Assembly (NCBI GenBank): GCA_023954375.1
Contig: JAMLIC010000010.1
Coordinates: forward strand, 159,768-223,767
DNA length: 64,000 bases
DNA from: Planctomycetota bacterium
GTDB taxonomy: Bacteria; Planctomycetota; J058
Direction: 5' to 3'
Shown: piece after piece, positions 1-9,630 of the stretch
Layout: each line of letters starts with the position of its first letter
Numbering within the stretch: the stretch's first letter is position 1
The notes under the pieces: model-generated
Told to the model about the DNA's origin: nothing
The model's database searches: none
What the model saw: only the letters and a program-made list of their open reading frames with translations
Position numbers and translations under genes: made by a program

Positions 1-1
1 C

Positions 2-862
2 GCGATCCGCGGCCTGGCCCGGACCCGCACGCAGGTGACCGTCGACGCCCTCGTGCGCCTGCTCGGCCGCCCGACCCTCACGGGGCGCGCCCGCGGCGAC
101 TGCCTGCGCGCCCTGCGCGGCCTGACCGGCGAGGCCTTCGGGGCGCCCGAGGAGTGGCGCGCCTGGTGGGCGGCCGCGCGCGAGGGCTGGACGCCGCCGT
201 CGGGCGACGCCCCGCCGCGCCCGAGCGGCGACGAGCCCGGCGCGCACCGCACCGTCACGCGCCTCGCGGCGCCGGCCGACGCGGGGCGCACGATCTACGG
301 CGGGATCGAGTCGCGCGCCGTCCTGTTCGTGGTCGACTTCTCCTACTCCATGCACGTGAAGGTCCTCTCCGGCGACGGGACCAACCCCACGCGCCTCGAC
401 TACGTCAAGGAGGCGCTCGTCGACGCGATCGAGAACCAGCTGACCGACGACCACACGTTCAACATCGTCGGCTTCTCGAGCGAGGTCCGCCCCTGGAAGC
501 GCAAGCTGGTCAAGGCGAACGCCGCCGGCAAGCGCGACGCGGTGCGCTGGGTGCGGGCGCTCAGGCCCGAGGGCGAGACGAACATCCACGACACGCTCGA
601 GCTCGCCTTCCAGCACCCCGACGTCGACACCATCTACTTCCTCACCGACGGCATGCCCAACCGGGGCAAGACCACGATCACCGACGAGATCCTCGGCGCG
701 GTGCGCGGCTGGAACGCCGGGCGCAACGTGCGCGTGTGCGCGATCGCCTTCCTGGCCGGCGACGCGGCCGCGTTCAACGTGGTCGAGAGCAAGGACATGC
801 AGGTGACCTGGCTGCGCGCCCTGGCGGCGCAGAACGGCGGGACCTTCACCCTGTTCGAGTGA
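2..862 (+). CDS. HEAT-like/VWA domain protein, 5' truncated by the window edge
   Basis: The frame is open to the left edge, so the N-terminus is missing; 286 residues remain. The first part looks like the end of a helical (HEAT-type) repeat region closing with a Trp-rich motif, EEWRAWWAAAREGW. This layout is familiar from planctomycete secreted HEAT-VWA proteins. A von Willebrand A domain follows, with an intact metal-ion (MIDAS) site: DFSYS, the Thr in GETNIHDTL, and the Asp in FLTDG. VWA domains bind protein ligands through the metal. The next gene encodes an AAA ATPase, and VWA/MoxR-type ATPase pairs usually act together as a chaperone-like complex, so a partnership is likely but inferred. 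A GTG at 35 is an internal codon, not a convincing start. Confidence 0.85.
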   Translation, partial: AIRGLARTRTQVTVDALVRLLGRPTLTGRARGDCLRALRGLTGEAFGAPEEWRAWWAAAREGWTPPSGDAPPRPSGDEPGAHRTVTRLAAPADAGRTIYGGIESRAVLFVVDFSYSMHVKVLSGDGTNPTRLDYVKEALVDAIENQLTDDHTFNIVGFSSEVRPWKRKLVKANAAGKRDAVRWVRALRPEGETNIHDTLELAFQHPDVDTIYFLTDGMPNRGKTTITDEILGAVRGWNAGRNVRVCAIAFLAGDAAAFNVVESKDMQVTWLRALAAQNGGTFTLFE

Positions 863-963
863 CCTGTGAGCGCGCCCTGCCGGCGGTCGGCCGGGCCGGC
901 CTGGCCCGGGGGTGTTCCATCTCCGGCGGCAGGGCCAGTAAGATCCCGGGGCTGGAGGCCGTC

Positions 964-3354
964 GTGGAAGGGGTCCCTGCCGCCGCGCGCGAGTTCCTGA
1001 GCGACACGGCCGCCGTCGAGGCCTACCTCGAGGTGGACCGTCGCCGCGAGGCCGCGCTGCACGAGCTGCACGACGCGTTCATCTCCTTCCGCGACGCCGA
1101 TGAGTCGATCCACCGGCTCGTGAAGCGGATCCGCCAGCCGCTGTGGGAGGTGCGCACGCCGCCGGGCGGCGGGGCGCCCGTGAACCTGTGGGGCTTCCAG
1201 CACGAGGACGAGCGGCTGTTCGCCGAGCGGTTCGCCGGCGCGGCGCCGCGCGTCCCCGACGTGGACCTCGCCAGCCTGTTCCGCAGCTACCTGCAGGACG
1301 AGCCGCGCCGCGCCGCCGACAAGAAGGTCCAGCTCCTCCTCGCCTTCGGGGAGTTCGTGGCCGGCCTCGACGCGCGCGCCGAGGAGGGCGAGCCGCGCCT
1401 GGGCGTCGGCCCGGCGGCGAACTTCCTCACCTTCGCCTGGCACTGCCTGAGCATGGGCGCGGAGCCGGTGTTCCTCTACGCGGCCAACCGCGCGACCAAG
1501 GCGCTCGACGAGGCCGCCGGCTCGGGCGAGGGGGCGGGCGGCCACCTCGAGCGCCGGTTCACCACCTTCTTCGCCCTGACCGACCGCCTGGGCGACGCGC
1601 TCGCCCAGGCGCCCGCGCCCATGCGGCGCGGCTGGGCGATCGAGCACGCCCTCGAGTGGCTCCTCGAGCGCCTCGAGAGGGGCGGCAACATGAAGGCGCT
1701 GCTCGAGGACCCCGGCGCGTCGGGCCTGTTCTCGACGCGGCCGCGCGGCGGCGCCGACGCGCCCTTGCGCCCCGTGATCGTCGCCCCGTCGGCCGGGACG
1801 GTCACCGCGGCGGACGGAGGGGGCGCGACCGCGTCGGTGCGCATCGAGCGGCCGAAGATCGTGGCGGCGGGCGCGGCGCCCGAGGTCGAGCCGCGGCCCG
1901 AGGCCGCGGCGCCCCCGCTCGACGACGCCGAGCCCCGCAAGTACAAGACGGAGCGCCTGAAGGACGACGAGACGCGCGCCCGCCAGCGCGCGCGCATAGG
2001 CGAGCTCTCCAAGCGGCGCGTCGTCTACGGCGAACCGACGCCGATCGTCGATCGGAGCGGCGCGGAGCTGGCCGAGGTGCTGCCGCCCGACCGGACCCCG
2101 CCCCACGGCCTCCCCCGCCCCGGGGCCCCGAAGGCGGAGTCGGCGAAGGTCGAGCCGCCGAAGCCCGAGCCGGTAGCGAAGGTCGAGCCGCCGAAGCCCG
2201 AGCCGGTAGCGAAGGTCGAGCCGCCGAAGCCCGAGCCGCCGAGGCCCGAGCCGGCCAGGGTCGAGCCCGCCGCGAAGGCCCCTGCGCCCGACGCCGGCGC
2301 GCCCCCCCGGAGCGTCGAGCCCTGGTGGGCCCAGGGGGTGAGCGTCCCCCCGCCCGACGCGCCGCCGCGCGCTCCCGCCGAGCCGCCCCGGCCGCCCCGG
2401 CCGGAGCCCACGGGCGACCTCACGGAGGAGCTCGACGCCCCCGAGGCCCTCCGGTCGGCGCCGCCGGTCGTCGAGCGCGCCCCGGAGCTCGCCGACGACG
2501 AGTCGGCCGACGTCGCCGTCGACGCCCTCCTGGGCGAGCTCCGCGGCGAGGTCGTCCAGGCCAGCCGCGGCGAGCCGCCGCGCGAGGTGCCGCCCGACCG
2601 GCTCGCCCACGACCTGTTCCTCGACCCGACGCTCCTCGCCGAGCTCCAGGCGACCCTGAACCAGCGCGGCCGCGCGCTCCTCGTGGGCCCGCCCTGGGCC
2701 GGCAAGACGCACGTCGCGCGGCGCCTCGCGATCCACCTCGCCGGCCACCTCGACCGCGTGCTGTTCCTGCGCCTCCATCCCGCGCTCACCTACGCCGACC
2801 TCATGGGCCGCGAGCCGGGCCTCGTGCGCGCCTTCTGCGAGCGCGCCCGCGAGGACCGCGACCAGCGCTACGTCCTCGTCCTCGACGAGCTGGACGCCGG
2901 CGACGCGGCCCAGGCGCTGGGCGAGCTCACGGGCGCCCTGGCCGAGCGCGGGCAGGACGTGCAGCTCGGCACGACGGGCGCCGCCTTCCACGTGCCGCGC
3001 AACCTCCTCGTGCTCGCCACCGCCCGCTCGCTCCCGCGCGAGGGGGCCCTCGTCGGGCGCCTCCCGGCCGTGCGCCTGCCGGCCGACCCCGAGGTCCTCC
3101 GCCGCTACCTCGCCCAGTGCCGCCCGGCCATGGAGTGGGTCGCCGACCTCCTGCGCACCCTCAACGAGCGCCTCGACGGCCCCGGTGACCCGGCCCGCGT
3201 GGGCCACGGCGTCTTCATGGACCCCGACCTCGACGCCGACCGCGTGCGGCTCATCTTCCGCCTCGAGATCGGCCCGCTGCTCGAGGCGCACGGCATCCGC
3301 GGCGACGCGGCGCTGGAGCTCGAGGCCCTGCGCCCCGGCCCCACCGGCCGCTGA
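964..3354 (+). CDS. MoxR/McrB-like AAA ATPase with Pro-rich linker
   Basis: About 796 residues. I chose GTG at 964 because GGAGG lies at 954-958, five bases upstream; reading further upstream gives composition unlike protein and runs through the VWA gene in another frame. Residues 1 to about 280 are helical and unrecognised. A disordered Pro/Lys/Glu-rich linker follows, containing an 11-residue repeat. The C-terminal third is an AAA module with Walker A GPPWAGKT (about residue 575) and Walker B VLVLDELDAG (about residue 636), resembling MoxR/McrB-type ATPases. No arginine finger could be assigned by eye. It follows the VWA gene by about 100 bp on the same strand, which suggests an ATPase/VWA chaperone pair. 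It converges on the next gene with a gap of 25 bp. Confidence 0.8.
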   Translation: MEGVPAAAREFLSDTAAVEAYLEVDRRREAALHELHDAFISFRDADESIHRLVKRIRQPLWEVRTPPGGGAPVNLWGFQHEDERLFAERFAGAAPRVPDVDLASLFRSYLQDEPRRAADKKVQLLLAFGEFVAGLDARAEEGEPRLGVGPAANFLTFAWHCLSMGAEPVFLYAANRATKALDEAAGSGEGAGGHLERRFTTFFALTDRLGDALAQAPAPMRRGWAIEHALEWLLERLERGGNMKALLEDPGASGLFSTRPRGGADAPLRPVIVAPSAGTVTAADGGGATASVRIERPKIVAAGAAPEVEPRPEAAAPPLDDAEPRKYKTERLKDDETRARQRARIGELSKRRVVYGEPTPIVDRSGAELAEVLPPDRTPPHGLPRPGAPKAESAKVEPPKPEPVAKVEPPKPEPVAKVEPPKPEPPRPEPARVEPAAKAPAPDAGAPPRSVEPWWAQGVSVPPPDAPPRAPAEPPRPPRPEPTGDLTEELDAPEALRSAPPVVERAPELADDESADVAVDALLGELRGEVVQASRGEPPREVPPDRLAHDLFLDPTLLAELQATLNQRGRALLVGPPWAGKTHVARRLAIHLAGHLDRVLFLRLHPALTYADLMGREPGLVRAFCERAREDRDQRYVLVLDELDAGDAAQALGELTGALAERGQDVQLGTTGAAFHVPRNLLVLATARSLPREGALVGRLPAVRLPADPEVLRRYLAQCRPAMEWVADLLRTLNERLDGPGDPARVGHGVFMDPDLDADRVRLIFRLEIGPLLEAHGIRGDAALELEALRPGPTGR
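2143..2238 (+). repeat. 33-bp in-frame tandem repeat, about three copies
   Basis: Two full 33-bp units (2143-2175, 2176-2208) and a nearly complete third encode the repeating peptide AKVEPPKPEPV in the linker of the AAA protein. The DNA copies are identical over the first two units, which indicates recent slippage or unequal exchange. Copy number probably varies between strains and changes only linker length. Confidence 0.9.
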
Positions 3355-3379
3355 TCGACCGCGCGGGCCGGCCGGGCCT

Positions 3380-4897
3380 CTAGCGCCGCTCGCTCCTGGC
3401 GACCTCGAGCAGCCGCCTGGTCGCGGTGGCGTCGTCCAGGAGCACCTGCTGCGCGGGACCCGTGGCCTGCTGGGCGCGCCGCTCGAGCCGGCGCAAGCGC
3501 TCCTGCAGGCGCTCGACCACGGCCCGGGTCGCGGCCGGGTCGCCGGAGGCGATCGCGCGGTGGTCGAGCTCGTCGCGCTCCCGGCGGGCGATGGCGAGGA
3601 GCCGCTCGGCGTCGGCCCGGTCGTCGAGCAGGGGCTGCGGCGCGCGCCCGGTGGCGCGGTGGGCGGCGTCGGCGCGCGCCTCGAGCTGCGCCAGGCGGTC
3701 CTGCAGCCGCTCCACCGCCGCCTGGGTCGCGGCCGGGTCGCCGGAGGCGATCGCGCGGTGGTCGAGCTCGTCGCGCTCCCGGCGGGCGACGGCGAGGAGC
3801 CGCTCGGCGTCGGCCCGGTCGTCGAGCAGGGGCTGCGGCGCGCGCCCGGTGGCGCGATGGGCGGCGTCGGCGCGCGCCTCGAGCCCTGCCAGGCGGTCCT
3901 GCAGCCGCTCCACCGCGGCCTGGGTCGTGGCCGGGTCCCCGGAGGTGATCGCGCGGTGGTCGAGCTCTTCGCGCTCCCGGCGGGCGACGGCGAGCAACCG
4001 CTCGGTGTGGGCCCGGTCGTCGAGCAGCGGCTGCGGCGCGCGCCCGGTGGCGCGGTGGGCGGCGTCGGCGCGCGTCTCGAGCCGCGCCAGGCGGTCCTGC
4101 AGCCGCTCCACCGCGGCCTGGGTCGTGGCCGGGTCCCCGGAGGTGATCGCGCGGTGGTCGAGCTCGTCGCGCTCCCGGCGGGCGACGGCGAGCAACCGCT
4201 CGGTGTGGGCCCGGTCGTCGAGCAGCGGCTGCGGCACGCGCCCGGTGGCGCGGTGGGCGGCCTCGGCGCGCGCCTCGAGCTGCGCCAGGCGGTCCTGCAG
4301 GCGCTCCACCGCGGCGTGCACCCGCGCGGGGTCCTGCGAGGTGATCTCCTGGTGGTCCTCGTCCTCCTGGGCGCGGCGCGCCGCCTCCAGCGCGTGCCTG
4401 GCCTCGTCGCGCTCGCGCGCCGGCGCGCGCTGCGCCTCGATCGCTTCGAGCCGGTCCTGCAGGCGCCGGACCTCGGCCTCGCGGTCGACGGTCCCGGTCG
4501 CCACCCCGAGGTTCTTGCCCGCCGCGTCGTAGAGCGCGAGCCGCACCCGGTCGCCCCGGCGCTCGAGCCGCAGCTTCGCGGGGACGCCCTCCCTCGCCGT
4601 GACCGGCGCGGGGTCGGTGAACGGCAGCCGGCCGACCAGGCCCACCGTGTCCGAGGTGGTCTGGAGGCGCTCGACGCGGACCTCCCAGCCCTGCCCGCTC
4701 ATCCGTCCCCGGCCGGTGCCCCGGAGCGACGGGCCCCGCTCGGGGACGACGACGACGGTCCAGACATCACCTGAGCGGTCGATCGTCACCTGGCCCCCGA
4801 CGACCCCCGCGACCCGGAAGCTGGCCGCCTCCTGCCCCCAGGCGGGAGCGACGCCGAGGAGCGTGGCGAACAGCAGGCAGACGGGCAGACGGACCAT
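3380..4897 (-). CDS. secreted coiled-coil protein with 66-residue tandem repeats
   Basis: 505 residues from ATG 4897, preceded by GGAGGGAG about 8 bases upstream; an upstream in-frame start at 4930 would spoil the signal peptide. The N-terminus is a clear Sec signal (MVRLPVCLLFATLLGVAPAWGQ). A beta-rich domain of about 120 residues follows. The rest is a charged helical array: one diverged unit, four near-identical 66-residue units (each containing ATGRAPQPLLDD and ERLQDRLA) and a degenerate closing unit. It is probably a periplasmic or surface rod. I do not recognise the family and assign no function. Its start lies 134 bp from the end of the neighbouring kinase gene on the same strand. Confidence 0.8.
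   Translation of the reverse strand: MVRLPVCLLFATLLGVAPAWGQEAASFRVAGVVGGQVTIDRSGDVWTVVVVPERGPSLRGTGRGRMSGQGWEVRVERLQTTSDTVGLVGRLPFTDPAPVTAREGVPAKLRLERRGDRVRLALYDAAGKNLGVATGTVDREAEVRRLQDRLEAIEAQRAPARERDEARHALEAARRAQEDEDHQEITSQDPARVHAAVERLQDRLAQLEARAEAAHRATGRVPQPLLDDRAHTERLLAVARRERDELDHRAITSGDPATTQAAVERLQDRLARLETRADAAHRATGRAPQPLLDDRAHTERLLAVARREREELDHRAITSGDPATTQAAVERLQDRLAGLEARADAAHRATGRAPQPLLDDRADAERLLAVARRERDELDHRAIASGDPAATQAAVERLQDRLAQLEARADAAHRATGRAPQPLLDDRADAERLLAIARRERDELDHRAIASGDPAATRAVVERLQERLRRLERRAQQATGPAQQVLLDDATATRRLLEVARSERR
3467..4258 (-). repeat. 198-bp tandem repeat, four near-identical copies
   Basis: The same GATCGCGCGGTGGTCGAGCT string recurs, exactly or with single changes, at 3551, 3749, 3947 and 4145, a strict 198-bp period. 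In coding order, units 1 and 2 share one set of variants (HTER, ITSGDPATT) and units 3 and 4 another (DAER, IASGDPAAT). The array therefore expanded in pairs rather than from a single unit in one step. Confidence 0.95.
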
Positions 4898-5031
4898 GGG
4901 CGAGCTCCCTCCAGGAGGCCCCCAGAGCAAAGGCGAAGCCGACGTAAGGAGCGCCGCGCTCCGCCCCCGCGCTGCGGTTGCGCGCCATGGGTCGCGTGGG
5001 AAGAACGCTCCTGTTGCACCCGGAGAGCGGG

Positions 5032-6312
5032 CTACGCGCGGGGAGGGCGGTAGCCCTCACGCTCCCAGAAGTCGGCCCCGCCGCGGCGGAGCTTGCCGAG
5101 GTCGGCCCGGGGCGCCGCGCCGTCGCGCGCGGCCAGGGCCAGGCGGCTCGAGAACGCGTCGAGCGCGAGGCGCCGCTGGCGCCACGCGCGCGCCAGGCGC
5201 GGGTCGTCGTCGGGCTCGGGCGCGCGCGGCTCGACGCGCAGGAGGCCTGCCAGGTCGACGCGCAGCCGGCGCGCGGTCGGGCGCTTCGCCGGGTCCCAGT
5301 GGGTCGTGCGCTCGAGGAGGTCCCAGAGCCGCGTCGTCAGCTCCTCGCGCGTGCAGCCCTCGACCGCGCTGTCGCCCCAGGCGATCGCGTCGAGCGCCGC
5401 CCGGCCGAGCGGCCGGAGGCCGCCGTCGCGCTCCTCGCGCTTGACCTCGGCGAGCGCCGCCAGGTCGCGCTCGGCGAGCGGCGCGGGCAGGTGCCCGTAG
5501 GGGACGAAGCCCGTGAGCAGCTGGTAGAGCGTCAGCCCGAACGCGTAGCTGTCCACCCACGGCGTGTAGCGCGAGCGCTCGCGCCCCGCCTCGTCGACGA
5601 AGCCCGGGAGGACCTCGGGCGGCGCGTAGACGGGCGTGAGCAGCGGAGGGGGCACGCCCTGGCGGCCGGCGCCGGGGTCGAGCTCGCGGAAGGCGCGCGC
5701 CCCGCCGAGGTCGATCAGCGCCCCGCGCCAGCGGCCGGCCGCGAGCCGCTCGAAGTACTCGCGGTCGGGGAGCTCGGGGTCGGGCCAGTCGAGGGCGACC
5801 ATCAGGTTCGCCGGCTTGACGTCGCAGTGGGCGACCTTGTGCGCGTGCAGGTGCTCGAGCGCCAGCGCCAGCTCGTAGCCGAGCTCGAGCGCCGTCGACG
5901 GCGGCAGGGCCACGTGGCGCGCGCCCGGCGCGACGAACGCCTCGACGCGCGGGCGCACGGCCGGCGCGTTCAGCCGCAGGAAGGGGTTGTCGAAGAAGCG
6001 CTCGAGCACGAGCAGCACGTGGCCGCGCGGGCTGCGCACATGACCGAGGAGCGGGACGACCGACGGGTGCGGCGGGAGCGTGGTGAGGAGCTCGAGCTCG
6101 CGCTCGAGCGACGGGTCGCGGGCCCCGATCAGCCGCGGGCCCTTGATGATGGCGAGGCGCCCATCGTCGGTGACCGCCTCGTGCACGACGCCGCTGCCGC
6201 CCGCGCCGACCTGCCGCGTGACCTCGAAGTAGGCCACGCCCCCGTCGCGCGTGGCGGCCGAGAGCGCCTCGCCAGGCGCCAGCACCAGGGGCCGCGGGTC
6301 GTCGTCCGGCAT
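5032..6312 (-). CDS. cytoplasmic Ser/Thr protein kinase
   Basis: 426 residues with an N-terminal eukaryotic-type kinase domain: glycine loop GAGGSGVVHE, Lys in AIIKGP, catalytic loop AHCDVKPANL (HCD in place of the usual HRD) and DLGGAR in place of DFG. The APE region reads APPEVLPG and is followed by DSYAFGLTLYQLLTG. The replacement of HRD Arg by Cys suggests activity that does not depend on activation-loop phosphorylation, an inference from the RD/non-RD distinction. No membrane segment is seen; the last 120 residues are Arg-rich helices. There is no Shine-Dalgarno, but TAGCAT lies 7 bases before the ATG, so the message is probably leaderless. It lies 66 bp downstream of a frameshifted glycosyltransferase gene on the same strand. 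Confidence 0.85.
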   Translation of the reverse strand: MPDDDPRPLVLAPGEALSAATRDGGVAYFEVTRQVGAGGSGVVHEAVTDDGRLAIIKGPRLIGARDPSLERELELLTTLPPHPSVVPLLGHVRSPRGHVLLVLERFFDNPFLRLNAPAVRPRVEAFVAPGARHVALPPSTALELGYELALALEHLHAHKVAHCDVKPANLMVALDWPDPELPDREYFERLAAGRWRGALIDLGGARAFRELDPGAGRQGVPPPLLTPVYAPPEVLPGFVDEAGRERSRYTPWVDSYAFGLTLYQLLTGFVPYGHLPAPLAERDLAALAEVKREERDGGLRPLGRAALDAIAWGDSAVEGCTREELTTRLWDLLERTTHWDPAKRPTARRLRVDLAGLLRVEPRAPEPDDDPRLARAWRQRRLALDAFSSRLALAARDGAAPRADLGKLRRGGADFWEREGYRPPRA

Positions 6313-6319
6313 CGGGTCG

Positions 6320-6349
6320 ATGCTAGCGGCGGGGGCGGCGCCACGCGAA
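6320..6349 (-). promoter_or_regulatory. sigma70-like promoter, leaderless start of the kinase gene
   Basis: On the minus strand TTCGCG (6344-6349) and TAGCAT (6320-6325) are 18 bp apart. TAGCAT ends 7 bases before the ATG at 6312, which places the expected transcription start at or next to the start codon. No ribosome binding site is present. Confidence 0.5.
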
Positions 6350-6378
6350 CGCCGGCCCGGTCGGCGGTCCGGCCGGCC

Positions 6379-7544
6379 TCACGCCACCCTGGCGGCGGCG
6401 ACCTCGGCCGGCCGCCCGAGCCGCGCGAGCACGCGGTCGGCGACCCGAGCGCCGCGCCGGGCCGCCCGACGCGCCGGGCGCGGGCGCCCAGGGCCTGCCG
6501 GGCGGCCGCGTCGCGCACGAGCCAGGCGGCCGCCTCGCCGGTCGCCTGCGGCGACCCGGCCGCGAGGCCGGCGCCGAGGTCGGCGGCGAAGCGCGCGTTG
6601 GCGCTCTCCTGCCCGGGGGCCGCCTCGTAGAACACGGTCGGCTTGCCGAGCGCCAGGACCTCGCTCGTCGTCAGCCCGCCGGGCTTGGTGACGACGACGT
6701 CCGCGCCGCGGAGCAGCTCGACGATCGGATCGACGAAGCCCACGACCTTCACCCGCCCCGGCAGCCCGCGGGCCGCCGCCTCGGCGCGCGCCTTCAGGGC
6801 GGCGTTGCTCCCGCAGACGACGACGAGGTCGGCCGCGCCGTCGACGGCGCGCGCGGTCCGCTCGACGACCTCGACCAGCGGCCCCATGCCGGCGCCGCCG
6901 GCGAGGACGGCGACGGTCGGCCGGGCGAGGTCGAGCCCGGCGGCGCGCTTCGAGGCGACCGCGTCGTGGGGCGCGGCGAAGACGGGGTCGATCGGGATCC
7001 CGCTGACGACGACCCGCCGCGCCGGCACGCCGCCGCGGCGCAGGTCGTGGCGCGCGCGGCCGGGCGCGCAGAAGGTCAGGTCGGCGTCGGGCTGGCGCCA
7101 CAGGCCGTGGGCGACGTAGTCGGTGACCACGCCGAAGACCGGCGCGTCGAGGCGCCCGCGGCGCCGCTCGACGAGCGCCATCTCGAGGGGCAGGAAGTGC
7201 GTGCAGACGACCGCGCGCGGCCGGCCCAGGCGGAGCATCTCCAGCAGGCGCCGGCCGTGGGCGCGGTTGTAGAGCGTGCGCGCGGCGCGGAACGCGGCGG
7301 ACCGGTCGAGGTCCCGCGTGGCGTGGAAGAAGGCGCCGTAGAAGGTCGGGGTGTGCGCGACGCCGACGTCGAACGACCCGGCGTAGAGGCGGCGGAACTC
7401 GGGGGTCATGCCGTCGAGCGCGTCGATCACCCGCACCGGCATCCCCGGCGCGCGCCGCTCGAACGCGCGCGCCACGGCCCGCGCCGCCGACTTGTGGCCG
7501 CCCCCGACCGACGCGTGCAGGACCCACACCTCGCGCTGCTTCAT
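6379..7544 (-). CDS. MGDG-synthase/UgtP-like glycosyltransferase, frameshifted near the 3' end
   Basis: It starts at ATG 7544 after GAGAGGAGCGGAGCG. The N-terminal HASVGGGHKSAA motif is the hallmark of the MGDG synthase/processive diacylglycerol glucosyltransferase family (GT28-like). The sugar-nucleotide half carries VVTKPGGLTTSE and the PTVFYEAAPGQE segment. This family puts sugars on diacylglycerol at the inner membrane. After ARQALGARARR the frame loses family character and would run on into the next gene. One frame over, the sequence continues sensibly (GARVADRVLARLGRP) to a stop at 6379. One base is effectively missing somewhere in 6450-6485. Whether this is an assembly error or a real mutation cannot be told from here. 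About 95% of the protein is unaffected. Confidence 0.75.
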
Positions 7545-7740
7545 CGCTCCGCTCCTCTCCGGCCGGGACCACAGCGCGGCCCGTGCCGCGGCGTAAGTGA
7601 CGTCGCGCCGCCGGGGAGGGCGTCAGGGCGTCAGGAGGTCGACGCTCGGCCCGGCGTCCCGGACGCGGCCACGCCCGCGTGGCGCCGGCGTCGGCGCCGG
7701 CTAGAGTGGCGCCCCTGAGGTCGAGGAGAGGAGAGGATCG

Positions 7741-8595
7741 ATGGGCGCGCTCACGCACGGCAGGACGACGATCACGGCGGTCGGGGCGGCCCTGCTCCTG
7801 GTCGCCTCCGCGGCGACGGCCGAGGAGACGGTGACGCTCACCTGGCGGCCCCCCGCCGAGGGGTCGACCCGGACCGACACCAAGCACATGGAGATGAAGC
7901 TGAACCTGGTCGTGCGCCTGAACGGCCAGGTCGTGCAGGACGCCAACATGTCCATGCGCGAGGACGAGGAGACCGCGGTCACGGTCCAGGCGGTCACGGG
8001 CGACGCGGCGTCGAAGGTCCAGGTCGAGTACCGCCGGGCCGAGAAGGTGCAGGCGCAGGACCAGGTGGAGGAGCGCGCCACGAGCCCGACGCTCGGCAAG
8101 ACCTACGTGGTCGAGCGCAAGGGGGAGGAGCTGACCGTCACCGCCGCCGACGGGAGCGCGCCGCCCGAGGAGGAGCAGGAGGTCGTCGCCAAGGACCAGC
8201 GCGACCTGGGCAAGCCGGACCGCTTCTTCCGCCTCCTGCCCAAGGAGCCGGTGACCGTCGGGCAGGTGATCGCGGTCTCCCCCGAGGACGCGCGCGAGGT
8301 GTTCCCGCCCGACGACATGGAGGTCAAGCGCTTCCAGCTGAAGCTCGCCGGGGTTCAGGAGGGCGTCGCCCGCTTCGAGGTCGAGATGCTGGCCGGCGGG
8401 GAGCCGACCGAGGGCATGACGATGACCTTCGACCTCAAGGGCGACTTCCTCGTCCGCGTCGCCGACGGGAGGCCCCTCTCGCTGACGCTGGCGGGCCCGA
8501 TGGAGATGAAGGGCCTCCAGGAGGAGGAGGGGACGAAGGTCGAGTTCGGCGGCAAGGGCACGATGAGCGTGCGCTTCGGCGCCAGCTACGAGTGA
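7741..8595 (+). CDS. secreted protein of unknown function
   Basis: 284 residues, ATG 7741 after a strong purine-rich site (GAGGAGAGGAGAGG). Residues 1-27 form a Sec signal peptide ending SAATA. The mature part is acidic, beta-rich and without cysteines. It has regular features such as RADGRPLSLTLAGP near the end, of the kind seen in periplasmic domains that measure or carry hydrophobic ligands. I do not recognise a family. A TAGAGT -10-like box lies at about 7701 with no convincing -35. It is a single gene that converges on the HNH gene across a 345-bp gap. Confidence 0.75.
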   Translation: MGALTHGRTTITAVGAALLLVASAATAEETVTLTWRPPAEGSTRTDTKHMEMKLNLVVRLNGQVVQDANMSMREDEETAVTVQAVTGDAASKVQVEYRRAEKVQAQDQVEERATSPTLGKTYVVERKGEELTVTAADGSAPPEEEQEVVAKDQRDLGKPDRFFRLLPKEPVTVGQVIAVSPEDAREVFPPDDMEVKRFQLKLAGVQEGVARFEVEMLAGGEPTEGMTMTFDLKGDFLVRVADGRPLSLTLAGPMEMKGLQEEEGTKVEFGGKGTMSVRFGASYE

Positions 8596-8940
<345 letters not shown>

Positions 8941-9507
8941 TCACACCATGAAGTTCGCCCAGCTGGGGCGGACCTGCCCGCGCGGGACGCGCAGGAGCGG
9001 CGTCCAGCGGGGGCGGGCGGGGCGGGTCCGCAGGCGCATGCCGGCCTCGCCGGGGGTGCGGTCGGCCTTGGCCCGATTGCACGGGCCGCAGGCCGCGACG
9101 CAGTTCTCCCAGGAGGTCGGCCCGCCGCGCGAGCGCGGCATGACGTGGTCGATCGTCAGGCCGTCCTCGCCGGCCCGCGCGCCGCAGTACTGGCAGCGCC
9201 AGTCGTCGCGGCGGTAGAGGGCCTGCCGCGAGAACGACGCCTGCCGGGCCGGGCGCTCGCCGTACTCCTTGAGCACGATGATCTCCGGCGCGGGCACGCC
9301 GCGGCTGGGGGTCGGGATGATCGCCGCGCCCGGCGGGGCGGCGGCGCACCAGCCCTCGAAGTCGTGGAGCTGGTAGGTCTCCGGGTCGAGGGCCCAGCCC
9401 ATCTCGCGGACGACGGTCGTCACGGCGGTGGCCACGTCGAAGACCGCGACGGGCTGCCAGTCGCGGTTCAGGACGAGCACCGGGCGGTCGATCACGCGGC
9501 GGGTCAC
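8941..9507 (-). CDS. HNH endonuclease family protein
   Basis: 188 residues from GTG 9507, with AGAGAGG six bases upstream. The C-terminal half is a standard HNH module of the zinc-ribbon type: CQYCG, then [13 protein letters not shown] with the metal-binding His, then [16 protein letters not shown] with the second Cys pair. The N-terminal 80 residues begin [16 protein letters not shown], the usual start of the widespread stand-alone chromosomal HNH family (5-methylcytosine-restriction McrA-like fold). The family nicks or cuts DNA; its cellular role is generally unknown. There is no methylase or toxin partner beside it, so a restriction role is not supported. It is divergent from lepB. Confidence 0.9.
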   Translation of the reverse strand: MTRRVIDRPVLVLNRDWQPVAVFDVATAVTTVVREMGWALDPETYQLHDFEGWCAAAPPGAAIIPTPSRGVPAPEIIVLKEYGERPARQASFSRQALYRRDDWRCQYCGARAGEDGLTIDHVMPRSRGGPTSWENCVAACGPCNRAKADRTPGEAGMRLRTRPARPRWTPLLRVPRGQVRPSWANFMV

Positions 9508-9595
9508 GGGGGCCTCTCTGCCCGCGAGCGACCCGGGCGGGGCCCGCGGCTGTCACGAGGATACGCAGCCCAGGGGCCCGGCGCCCGGGCCGTCC

Positions 9596-9624
9596 TGGCG
9601 CATCTCGGGTCGGCCCTCTATGCT
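9596..9624 (+). promoter_or_regulatory. promoter-like -10 giving a leaderless lepB start
   Basis: TATGCT at 9619-9624 is separated from the GTG start at 9631 by six bases, with a weak -35 (TGGCGC) at 9596-9601. No Shine-Dalgarno precedes the gene, so leaderless translation fits. Confidence 0.45.
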
Positions 9625-9630
9625 CCCCTC

